In this document: piece after piece, positions 35,702 through 43,596 of the stretch | Position numbering within the stretch: position 1 is the first letter of the stretch | Layout of the letters: every line of letters begins with the position of its first letter | DNA from: Bifidobacterium psychraerophilum | GTDB lineage: Bacteria > Actinomycetota > Actinomycetes > Actinomycetales > Bifidobacteriaceae | DNA length: 64,000 nucleotides | Direction of reading: 5' to 3' | NCBI RefSeq assembly: GCF_000741705.1 | Contig: NZ_JGZI01000009.1 | Coordinates: 1 to 64,000, forward strand | Translations under genes and position numbers: made by a program | The notes under the pieces: model-generated | The model's input: the letters and a program-made list of their open reading frames with translations, nothing else | Databases searched by the model: none | What the model was told of the DNA's origin: nothing

Positions 35702-35756
35702 TCCCGGGCGGTACACGGATCTGATGCCCATTCCAGGCATCACGCATTGAATCAGG

Positions 35757-35787
35757 AAGGCCCCGCACCACAGGTGTGCGGGGCCTT
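35757..35787 (+). terminator. Strong hairpin after glnB
   Basis: AAGGCCCCGCAC (35757-35768) pairs perfectly with GTGCGGGGCCTT (35776-35787) around a 7-nt loop. There is no long T-run after it, but the stem is long and GC-rich and sits between glnB and glnD. It likely limits read-through from amtB-glnB into glnD. Confidence 0.75.
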
Positions 35788-35820
35788 CCCATACCACAAC
35801 AAGGGTGGGGGCATTCAGTT

Positions 35821-37635
35821 ATGGGCCATGCAGTCGAGAAGCTGCACGATCGTTTGATGGAAATCAGCCGTGTCGATGATGATGGTGTCTACCGCTACGG
35901 TGCCGAGAAGAGGTCACAGAGGAGTGAACTCGTGAAGACATCCCTGAAGGCCTTGTGGCAGGAGGCTTCTGCGGAGGTGGACTTCGACCTTCCTGAATCA
36001 GGGGTAGGTCTTGCGGCGGTTGGCTCTCTCGCGAGAGGCCAGATGGGACCGAACTCCGACCTGGATCTGGTGTTGATGGTCGAGGATCGTGCCTTGAAGC
36101 AGGAGCAGCTCGCCCGCTTCGCGGACAGATTGTGGTATCCACTCTGGGATTCGGGGCTCGATCTCGATCATTCCGTCAGAACGCGCTCCCAGTGCGAATC
36201 GGTGACCGATCATGACCTGCCGGCGGCAATGGGTTGGCTCGATGTCACCGCGATTGCGGGGGACACCGCATTGATCGAGGGAACGGCATCTTCGATTCTG
36301 GAACGCTGGCGGAAAGCGGCCAGAAAACGCCTGCCCGAGCTTACCGAATCCGCGACGGCCAGACTCAGGCAGTTCGGCAGACTGCCCTATATCAACCAGC
36401 CCGACATCAAAGAGGCTCGGGGCGGGCTCCGCGATTCAACACTTATCGCCTCGCTCGCAGCCTCGTGGCTTTCCGATCGCCCGCACGGACAGTATGACGC
36501 GGCCTTGGAACGACTGTTGGATGTGCGCGACTGCATACATCTGGCCAGTAAGAAGGACACGAATCTGCTGCTGCCGCAGTACCAGCCACAGGTCGCCGGG
36601 ATGCTCGGTCTGGCCGATCCTACCTTGCCGAAGGATGAGCGAGAGGCGTTGTCGATCGACGATTTGCAGACCCTGCTGGCCAGTCTGGGCAGACGCATCG
36701 CATTCGCCCTGGACTCCACCACGTCACGTGCGCAGCATTCTCTGACGCATGAACGTCCTCGTTTCGCATTCTTCCAAGGCAAGAGGGAGGCTCCGAGATT
36801 CGATGTGATAGCGCCGGGCATCGCCAAGCATGAACAGACGGTGGTGCTGGCTCCCGGCGTGAGCCCGGTGAGCGACCAGTACCTGCCTTTACGGGTTGCG
36901 GTGGCCGCGGCTGAATTCGGATTGCCGATCGCCAACTCGACGCTGATCAATCTCAGCAAATCGCCTATTCGTGATTCGGTCTGGGATGATTCGTCGAGAC
37001 GCCTGTTCATCCGCTTGCTGGCGTGCAGCGAGGAGCTGACCCGTGTGTGGGAGGAGATCGACTATGTGGACATCCCAGGCAGATGGATACCCGAATGGCT
37101 GGGTGTCCGCAATCGTCCCAGCGCCTCCGCGGCGCATCGTTATACCATCGACCGCCATATGGTTGAGGTCACGTCACGTTTGGGGGAGCGTTCGCCGGGC
37201 GGGGTCCTGTATGACGAGGAGCATTACCAGGCTTTGCTGCTGGCAGGGATCCTCCATGACATCGGCAAACGCCCAGGCGTTGCTGACCATGCCGAGGAGG
37301 GCGCCCGCCATGTGCCGGTGATTCTGCGACGGATGGGATACGCCGATGCGGTGGTTGAAATGGCCACGGTCCTGGTCCGTGAGCATTTGACCTTGTCGGA
37401 CTATGCTTCGGGAAAGGATCCTCATGATCCCGATGTCCTCGCTTCGCTCGCCGCCCATGTGCGTGGTGATACGACGCTGCTGGATATGCTTTTCGATCTG
37501 ACGAAGGCTGACGGATCATCCTTGGGTGCCACCTCGACGGAAGCCATCACGAAACGCTATGGCTGGTCCAAGTGGCGAGAGAACCTGGTGTCGACGATGT
37601 ATTCGGCGGCCAAGGCCTACATGCTCGATCGCTAG
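35821..37635 (+). CDS. glnD: PII nucleotidyltransferase GlnD, short form without ACT domains
   Basis: 604 residues. Nucleotidyltransferase core near residue 68 with GSLARGQMGPNSDLDLVLMV (the G-S and D-x-D metal ligands), a GlnD helical region (GRLPYINQPDIKEARGGLRD), and an HD domain near 475-500 (LAGILHDIGKR, ADHAEEGARH). Proteobacterial GlnD is about 890 residues and ends in two ACT domains that sense glutamine; here the protein stops soon after the HD domain. ATG 35821 lies after GGTGGGGG. It would modify and demodify PII, but glutamine control must differ. Confidence 0.9.
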   Translation: MGHAVEKLHDRLMEISRVDDDGVYRYGAEKRSQRSELVKTSLKALWQEASAEVDFDLPESGVGLAAVGSLARGQMGPNSDLDLVLMVEDRALKQEQLARFADRLWYPLWDSGLDLDHSVRTRSQCESVTDHDLPAAMGWLDVTAIAGDTALIEGTASSILERWRKAARKRLPELTESATARLRQFGRLPYINQPDIKEARGGLRDSTLIASLAASWLSDRPHGQYDAALERLLDVRDCIHLASKKDTNLLLPQYQPQVAGMLGLADPTLPKDEREALSIDDLQTLLASLGRRIAFALDSTTSRAQHSLTHERPRFAFFQGKREAPRFDVIAPGIAKHEQTVVLAPGVSPVSDQYLPLRVAVAAAEFGLPIANSTLINLSKSPIRDSVWDDSSRRLFIRLLACSEELTRVWEEIDYVDIPGRWIPEWLGVRNRPSASAAHRYTIDRHMVEVTSRLGERSPGGVLYDEEHYQALLLAGILHDIGKRPGVADHAEEGARHVPVILRRMGYADAVVEMATVLVREHLTLSDYASGKDPHDPDVLASLAAHVRGDTTLLDMLFDLTKADGSSLGATSTEAITKRYGWSKWRENLVSTMYSAAKAYMLDR

Positions 37636-37669
37636 AGAATGCCATCCTGTGGATCGTACGCCGCGGGAC

Positions 37670-39004
37670 TCAGACCTTGGCGATGGCCTGGTCGATCCAG
37701 GTGTCGCCACGTACGCGCAGACCGTTGCATAGCGCCCTGACGCCGATGAACACCACGCTTATCAGGCTCCAGAGCACGGTAATCCGCCAGAAGTCGTCCG
37801 GCCACTGCATCCTGGCCGCGCCCCACAGCGTGAGCATGTACACCAGAGCGGTGAGTGTGCAGGAATATGCGAGGAAGCGGTAATCCTCCGCGCCGATCAA
37901 TATGCCGTCGAGGGCCCACATCCAGCCGGAAAGAGGCAGGAAGATCGCCTGTACGATCATCCCTGTGGTAATCAGCATCTGTATCGCAGGGGTCGGGCTG
38001 AACAGCGGTGCTGCCACCAGGCCAAGCAGGATCATGCCGATGCCGATGGCGATACCCGCGAGGAATCCGGCGCGCGATACCTCTTTCACCATTCGTCTGG
38101 CCTCGTCGCGTTTGCGCGCACCGATCGAGGTAGCCACCAGCGCCTGCCCGGCGATGCCGATCGCGTCAAGCATATTGAGCGCGAAGTTCCATGTTGAGTT
38201 GACGGCCTGGTAGGAGGCGAGCACCCGCTCGCCCATGTTGGCGGCCAGGACCACGGTCATCACCATCGAAGCGCGCAAAGCCAGGGTGCGGATAAAGAGT
38301 GGGAAGCCGTCGCCGGCACTGGAGACGATGCCCTCGACACGGGGTTTCCAGCTGGCCCCGTACTTCCTGGCCCAGATCAGTGCCGGCACGGTGAGCATGA
38401 TTCCCATGAACCACTGGGCGATGAGTGTCGCCGTTCCTGAGCCGATGATGCCCCAGCGGAAGACCACCACGAAGAGTATCTCGAGCACGGTGTTCACCAC
38501 TGCGCCCGTGACGGCGGCGATGAGTGTGATGCGGACCTTCTGAAGCCCCCTGAATATGCCGTTCGCCGCATAGACCAGCAGCATGCCCGGCAGTCCGAAT
38601 ACGATCGCCTGGAGATAGAGCTCGGCCTGCACCAGTACCTGTCCCCGTGCACCCATCAGGGCGCAAAGCTCACCGCCGAAGAAAAAGAGCAGCAATGACA
38701 CCACCACTCCGATGATGAGCGCAAGCCACATGCCGTCAACGCCGGCTTCGATGCCTTCGCGTTTCTTTCCTGCGCCGATCAGCCCGGCAACCTGGGAGGT
38801 GGTGTTGTATGCGAGGAACACGCATAGCCCCACCGTGGTGAGAATGATGGTCGAGCCGATGGAAAGGCCGGCGAGCGAGGCGTCGCTGACATGCCCCACC
38901 ACTGCGGTGTCGATCAGGATGAATGCTGGTTCCGCTATGAGCTGGCCGAATGTGGGAATCGCCAGGGAGATTATTGAACGTCTGATCGTTGCACTCTTGG
39001 TCAT
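37670..39004 (-). CDS. MATE family efflux transporter (DinF-like)
   Basis: 444 residues with twelve predicted membrane helices. Signatures of the DinF branch: IRRSIISLAIPTFGQLIAEP, FILIDTAVVGHVSDASLAGL, AANGIFRGLQKVRI, and AINSTW-like QAVNSTWNFALNMLDAIGIA, then GQALVATSIGARKRDEARRM. GAGGGGG precedes ATG 39004. It exports drugs or other organic cations/antioxidant-related compounds using Na+ or H+. Convergent with glnD, divergent from dnaB. Confidence 0.92.
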   Translation of the reverse strand: MTKSATIRRSIISLAIPTFGQLIAEPAFILIDTAVVGHVSDASLAGLSIGSTIILTTVGLCVFLAYNTTSQVAGLIGAGKKREGIEAGVDGMWLALIIGVVVSLLLFFFGGELCALMGARGQVLVQAELYLQAIVFGLPGMLLVYAANGIFRGLQKVRITLIAAVTGAVVNTVLEILFVVVFRWGIIGSGTATLIAQWFMGIMLTVPALIWARKYGASWKPRVEGIVSSAGDGFPLFIRTLALRASMVMTVVLAANMGERVLASYQAVNSTWNFALNMLDAIGIAGQALVATSIGARKRDEARRMVKEVSRAGFLAGIAIGIGMILLGLVAAPLFSPTPAIQMLITTGMIVQAIFLPLSGWMWALDGILIGAEDYRFLAYSCTLTALVYMLTLWGAARMQWPDDFWRITVLWSLISVVFIGVRALCNGLRVRGDTWIDQAIAKV

Positions 39005-39222
39005 TACCCATCCCCCTCGTGATTCCGGCTTGCTCAGGCTATCAACAAGGGGCTGTGGAAGCTTTCGCCCGTTCGTGCTGCGGAAGGAATCACCATGTGC
39101 TGTGAGCGATGTCACGCTTGCGGCGCTGGTATGCGGCATGGTGGGGAGATGATGGGGATCGCGCTAGCACAGGAATCGCTTTTTGGAAAACGGAAGAGAA
39201 GAAAGGGAACTCTGTCCCCAAA

Positions 39223-39315
39223 TTATGCACAGAGTTATACCCATCGTGTGGATAACTATGGGGATTATCCCCCAAAACACGCCTGCGATGTGGATAACTT
39301 ATTTTTTCATCCACA
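39223..39315 (+). promoter_or_regulatory. Cluster of DnaA boxes upstream of dnaB
   Basis: Six 9-mers in 93 bp: TTATGCACA (39223, +), TTATACCCA (39235, +), TTATCCACA (39247-39255, - strand), TTATCCCCC (39265, +), TTATCCACA (39289-39297, - strand) and TCATCCACA (39307, +). Three are perfect matches to TTATnCACA, two have one mismatch and one has two. An AT run (ACTTATTTTTTCAT) lies at 39298-39310. The rest of the 368-bp gap between the MATE gene and dnaB holds no gene. dnaA and dnaN are not adjacent, so this is either a DnaA-controlled promoter or an extra DnaA-binding locus. Confidence 0.85.
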
Positions 39316-39372
39316 TAAGCACACCGCCATCAGCGTACCCAACTGACAAGGGGCGAACGTAGAATCAAAACC

Positions 39373-40824
39373 ATGAATTCCGAGGATTTCCCTGATTTCT
39401 CGCGCTCCGACCGAGCAGGAGGCCGACAACAAGGTTCACGGCAAGGCCGATCACAGGATCGGAGCCAGGACCTGTCGCGCGATGCCCTATTCGACCGTGT
39501 TCCGCCGCATGACGATGAAGCCGAGATGGCTGTGCTCGGCGGCATGCTGATGAGCAAGGATGCGATTGGTGAGGTCAGCCAGCTGATCGATGTTTCCGAT
39601 TTCTACCAACCGAAGCATCAGACCATCTACGAAGCGGTGATCACCCTGTTCTCCGCCTCCCAGCCCGTTGACGCCGTGCTGGTGGCGAATGTGCTGCTCA
39701 AAGACGGCGACCTGGATAAGGTCGGGGGCACTGATTACCTCCATTCGCTCGTGGCCTCAGTGCCGACCGCCGCCAACGCGACCTACTATGCCGATATCGT
39801 CCATCAGCGCGCGATTCTGCGCAACGTCATAGCCGCCGGGACGAAAATCGCCCAACTCGGCTATTCCGCGGAAGGCTCGCAGGCCGAGGATGTGGTCAAC
39901 CTCGCCCAGGCGGAGGTTTATGAGGTCAGTGCGGGCAAGGTGAGACAGGATTATCAGGCCATCGGTCCCGTCGTGCATGATGCGCTCGACCAGCTTGACA
40001 AGCTTCAGAACGGTGATCTGGAGCGCGGTGTCCCAACCGGGTTCAAGGACATCGATGACGTGACCCAGGGTCTGCAACCGGGACAGATGATCGTGGTGGC
40101 GGGACGTCCGGCCATGGGCAAGTCCACGCTGGGTATTGATTTCGCGCGCTCCGCGGCCCTGCACCATCACCATTCGGCCGTCGTCTTCTCGTTGGAGATG
40201 AGCAAAACCGAGCTGGCACAGCGCATCATCTCGGCTGAGACGAATATTCCGCTGGTGGCGCTGCGCCGCGCCGATGACATCACGCCGGAGCGTTGGAACA
40301 CCCTGAATAATTTCTGGAACAAACTGGACGACGCCCCCCTCTTCATCGATGATTCGCCGAATATGAGCCTGATGGAGATCAGGGCCAAATGCCGCAGGCT
40401 CAAGCAGACCGACGATCTGAAACTTGTGGTCATCGACTATCTGCAGCTGATGAGTTCGGGCAAGCAGGTTGAGTCCAGACAGCAGGAGGTCTCCGAATTC
40501 TCCCGCGCCCTCAAACTGCTGGCGAAAGAGCTGGAATTACCGGTGGTCGCCCTCAGTCAGCTGAACCGAGGGCCGGAGATGCGCAACGACCGCAAGCCGA
40601 TGCTCTCCGATCTGCGAGAATCGGGATCGATCGAGCAGGACGCCGACGTGGTGTTCCTCGTCCATCGCCCGGATTTCTACGATAAGGAGGATCGCCCAGG
40701 CGAGGCGGACATCATCATGGCCAAGCACCGCAACGGTCCGACCGATACCTTCCATCTGGCATTCTTGGGAGCGACATCGAAGTTCAAAGACATGCCACAG
40801 GACTACCAGCAGGCGGGGGTGTGA
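39373..40824 (+). CDS. dnaB: Replicative DNA helicase DnaB
   Basis: 483 residues. N-terminal helical domain after a short disordered start (RVPPHDDEAEMAVLGGMLM), then the RecA-like motor: Walker A GRPAMGKST near residue 247, MSKTELAQRIISAET, Walker B LVVIDYLQLM, and SQLNRGPEMRNDRKP, LRESGSIEQDADVV. No intein. TAGAAT at 39360-39365 sits 7 bp before the ATG and there is no Shine-Dalgarno sequence, which suggests a leaderless message. It unwinds DNA at the fork. murT starts one base after its stop. Confidence 0.97.
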   Translation: MNSEDFPDFSRSDRAGGRQQGSRQGRSQDRSQDLSRDALFDRVPPHDDEAEMAVLGGMLMSKDAIGEVSQLIDVSDFYQPKHQTIYEAVITLFSASQPVDAVLVANVLLKDGDLDKVGGTDYLHSLVASVPTAANATYYADIVHQRAILRNVIAAGTKIAQLGYSAEGSQAEDVVNLAQAEVYEVSAGKVRQDYQAIGPVVHDALDQLDKLQNGDLERGVPTGFKDIDDVTQGLQPGQMIVVAGRPAMGKSTLGIDFARSAALHHHHSAVVFSLEMSKTELAQRIISAETNIPLVALRRADDITPERWNTLNNFWNKLDDAPLFIDDSPNMSLMEIRAKCRRLKQTDDLKLVVIDYLQLMSSGKQVESRQQEVSEFSRALKLLAKELELPVVALSQLNRGPEMRNDRKPMLSDLRESGSIEQDADVVFLVHRPDFYDKEDRPGEADIIMAKHRNGPTDTFHLAFLGATSKFKDMPQDYQQAGV

Positions 40825-40825
40825 G

Positions 40826-42316
40826 ATGACGGGCGAACAGAGTGGAACGGCCGAGGTTCCCAGACCTTGGTACGCGTTTTCGATACCGCTGCTCGGCAAA
40901 GGCATACGCGCACTGTCCCGTCTCGCCAAGCATGGTGGGAGCGCCTTCCCGGGCAAGGTCATCGAGTCGCTCGATCCTGGATTCCTGGCACGGTCCCTGT
41001 CCCAACTGCCGCTTGGCGTGGTGCTGGTCTCCGGGACGAATGGCAAGACCACCACGACGCGTATGGTCTCCTCGATGCTTGGTGATCTTGGATTCCGCGT
41101 GTTCACCAACCCGACCGGATCGAATTTCACCCGGGGTGTGGTGTCCTCGCTGCTCGGATCGGTGAGTGCGGGCGGACGGTTGGATGCCGACATCGCCGTC
41201 CTCGAACTCGATGAGGCCTATGCCGTGCACTTCGTGAAACAGGTGAAGCCACGCTTCTCACTGCTGCTGAATGTGATGCGCGACCAACTCGACCGTTTTG
41301 GCGAGATCGACAACACCGCACGTCTGCTCAGCCATGTGGCGCAGGCCACAACCGGCACGGTGGTGCTCAACCGCGAGGATCGGCGTATCGCGAATCTTGC
41401 CGAATGCGTTCCCGAAGGCGCTTCGGTCAGATACTTTGGTCTGAGTGACGAGCTGAGAAGCGCCTTCCCCTCGGATGACGACATGCACTCCGATGCCGAT
41501 GCCGATGCCGGAGACGGAGACAGAGACGAGACGGCGACGCATGATGGCGAAGCGTCCAGGCAGGGTGAAGGGTCTCCTGCCGCCGAGAGCCAGAGCGCGC
41601 CGCGCCCTGCCGGCGATGACGAGCAGGTGCAGGACGATCTGCTGCTTTCGCGCAGCAGGCCCATAGCCGATGTGACGCTGTCCTCGGTGGGCAAACAGTA
41701 CGCCGAGTTCGAGATGGATGGCGTGGTGAGCGGAACCTCGGTCAAACTCGAAGGACTCTACAATCTCTTCAATGCCGCTGCCGCACTTACCGTCGTGCGG
41801 GCGGTGCAGCGTGTCTCCGGGACGCAGGGTGCCGCCGACGATGACAGCCTGCTGAAGTCGCTGTCAACCGTGACTCCGGCATTCGGTCGCGGCGAGGTCA
41901 TCGACTACCACGGCATGCCGGTCGAACTGGTGCTGGTCAAGAACCCCATGGGCTTCAGGCTCTCACTGCAATCCTTCGACCCCAGCGGTTACGACACGAT
42001 GATCGTCATCAACGACGACTTCGCCGATGGCAGGGATATGAGCTGGCTGTGGGATGTGGATTTCAGATCCCTGTCCCCGGAAGGTGTGGCTATGGTTTCC
42101 GGCGTGCGGGCCTGGGATATGGCCTTGCGTCTGGAATATGATCAGGTTCCCGTGACGGCGGTCGATACCGAGATCGCCCAGTCGCTTGATGCCTTGCTTG
42201 GGCGTCACGGTGAGGAGAACGGGCGTCCCAAGCGCATCTATTGCACATATACGGCGATGCTCAGGATCCGGTCCTGCATGTCGCATCTCACCAAGGTCGC
42301 CGATGCAGGGGTATGA
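40826..42316 (+). CDS. murT: Lipid II isoglutaminyl synthase subunit MurT, atypical centre
   Basis: 496 residues. Mur-ligase-like ATPase: GVVLVSGTNGKTTTTRMVSS near residue 68, TNPTGSNFTRGV, DIAVLELDEAYAV, LLLNVMRDQLDRFGEID, and the C-terminal MurT domain (NPMGFRLSLQSF, INDDFADGRDMSWLWDVDF, with the catalytic Asp region). With GatD it amidates D-Glu of lipid II. After VRYFGLSDEL, where MurT usually has a Cys4 zinc ribbon, there is an Asp/Glu-rich insert of about 70 residues without cysteine. Forms an operon with dnaB and gatD. Confidence 0.93.
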   Translation: MTGEQSGTAEVPRPWYAFSIPLLGKGIRALSRLAKHGGSAFPGKVIESLDPGFLARSLSQLPLGVVLVSGTNGKTTTTRMVSSMLGDLGFRVFTNPTGSNFTRGVVSSLLGSVSAGGRLDADIAVLELDEAYAVHFVKQVKPRFSLLLNVMRDQLDRFGEIDNTARLLSHVAQATTGTVVLNREDRRIANLAECVPEGASVRYFGLSDELRSAFPSDDDMHSDADADAGDGDRDETATHDGEASRQGEGSPAAESQSAPRPAGDDEQVQDDLLLSRSRPIADVTLSSVGKQYAEFEMDGVVSGTSVKLEGLYNLFNAAAALTVVRAVQRVSGTQGAADDDSLLKSLSTVTPAFGRGEVIDYHGMPVELVLVKNPMGFRLSLQSFDPSGYDTMIVINDDFADGRDMSWLWDVDFRSLSPEGVAMVSGVRAWDMALRLEYDQVPVTAVDTEIAQSLDALLGRHGEENGRPKRIYCTYTAMLRIRSCMSHLTKVADAGV

Positions 42317-42375
42317 GACACTGCCGCAGAATGTGGCGCTGATTGGACGGAACAGACATGACTGAGGAGGATGTG

Positions 42376-43125
42376 ATGGACAGAAGCATCGACGTGCTGT
42401 CCCTGTATCCGAAGGATATGAATATCTACGGGGATTCGGGCAATGTGCTGTCTATTCGTCGTCGTCTCGAGCTCTACGGGTATGACGTGCATGTGCATGA
42501 ATACAACCAGGGTGATGATTGGCCCGATCAGGTCGATCTCATTCTGGGCGGAGGAGGTCAGGACCAGGGGCAGCGCAAAATCATCCGAGATCTCTTCAAA
42601 CGTGCCGAGCGCATCCGTGCGCTGGCCCATGACGGGACGCCGATGCTGATGATCTGCGGGATGTACCAGCTCTTCGGTGACTTCTTCGAAACCATCGAGG
42701 GGGACCGCCTGCCGGGAATCGGAGTGCTGGGACTGCACACCATCGGTCAGGAGGAACGTCTGATCGGGAACCTGGTGGAGCATTCCGAGCAGTTCGGGGA
42801 CATCATCGGCTATGAGAACCACTCGGGCAAGACCTTCCTGCACGACGGCACCCACCCCTTGGGAAGGGTCGATGCACCGGGGACCGGCAACAACGGTTCC
42901 GACGGTACCGAGGGCGCGCGCATCCACAACGTGATCGGTACATACATGCATGGTTCCCTGCTGCCGAAGAACCCTACGGTCACTGACTTCCTGATCCGTA
43001 CAGCATGCGAGCACCGATACGGGGCATTCGAGGCGAGGGTCGATCCCGCCTGCGAGCGGGAGCTTGCACGGATCAACGAGACAGCCCGACAGGCAAGAAC
43101 CGTGGCGATGCAGCGTCCGCGCTGA
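42376..43125 (+). CDS. gatD: Lipid II isoglutaminyl synthase subunit GatD
   Basis: 249 residues, class I glutamine amidotransferase. SLYPKDMNIYGDSGNVLSI start, LILGGGGQDQGQ, nucleophile Cys in PMLMICGMYQLFGDFF, GYENHSGKTFL, and the catalytic His in GTYMHGSLLPKNPT. It releases ammonia from glutamine for MurT. ATG 42376 is chosen for the GAGGAGG at 42364-42370; ATG 42358 is in frame upstream. An insert of about 15 residues (GTGNNGSDGTEG) precedes the catalytic His region. Confidence 0.94.
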   Translation: MDRSIDVLSLYPKDMNIYGDSGNVLSIRRRLELYGYDVHVHEYNQGDDWPDQVDLILGGGGQDQGQRKIIRDLFKRAERIRALAHDGTPMLMICGMYQLFGDFFETIEGDRLPGIGVLGLHTIGQEERLIGNLVEHSEQFGDIIGYENHSGKTFLHDGTHPLGRVDAPGTGNNGSDGTEGARIHNVIGTYMHGSLLPKNPTVTDFLIRTACEHRYGAFEARVDPACERELARINETARQARTVAMQRPR

Positions 43126-43216
43126 ATCCGGCACACCTCCCGATTTCCGCTGGGGTAGAGTTGAAGCATATGTGGGATGAAGCATTCCACAGCCATTGCG
43201 ATACGAGGAGGCAGTC

Positions 43217-43453
43217 ATGGCAGATTTCGACTTTGGCGAGGGACTGCGCAAGGTGTTTCTCGCTGGTGTGGGCGCTCTCGCGACAGGTGTTGAGAAGAGC
43301 CAGGAGATCGTGGATGATCTGGTCAAAAAGGGCGAGATCACGGTTGAACAGGGCAAGCAGCTCAATACCGAGTTGAAGCATAAGGCCGCACAAAGCAAGT
43401 CCGAGGCACAGGCCGCCAAGGACTCCAAGGATGATACAGACAACGATCAGTGA
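43217..43453 (+). CDS. Phasin-like small helical protein
   Basis: 78 residues. The N-terminal FDFGEGLRKVFLAGVGALAT, then SQEIVDDLVKKGEITVEQGK and a Lys/Glu/Ala-rich helical tail. This matches the short phasin-like/PhaF-type family found in Gram-positive bacteria, where it does not imply polyester storage. GAGGAGG lies just before the ATG. The role may be membrane-associated or stress-related; unknown. Confidence 0.75.
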   Translation: MADFDFGEGLRKVFLAGVGALATGVEKSQEIVDDLVKKGEITVEQGKQLNTELKHKAAQSKSEAQAAKDSKDDTDNDQ

Positions 43454-43531
43454 TGATCCCTGCTGGCGGTTACCAGGCATGCCCGGGGTTGGCATGCGGA
43501 CGCATGACGGCCCAAGTGACGGGCAGGGGAT

Positions 43532-43569
43532 CGATGCGCATCGCCACGACCATGGAATCCTGATTCCAT
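43532..43569. promoter_or_regulatory. Two adjacent palindromes before the ABC1 kinase gene
   Basis: CGATGCGCATCG (43532-43543) is a perfect 12-bp palindrome. ATGGAATC (43552-43559) and GATTCCAT (43562-43569) form an 8-bp perfect inverted repeat with a 2-bp spacer. Both lie within 65 bp of the next start and look like operators; no regulator can be named. Confidence 0.45.
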
Positions 43570-43596
43570 AAACCAGACGGGGAGAGTTCGGTCCGC

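Noticed and set aside
35757-35787. Hairpin after glnB as a riboswitch for glnD
   Set aside because: It is a simple perfect stem with a small loop and no aptamer-like features; a terminator is the simpler reading.
39223-39315. Calling the DnaA-box cluster the chromosomal oriC
   Set aside because: dnaA and dnaN are not adjacent, and no skew data are available from 64 kb; left as a DnaA-binding region.
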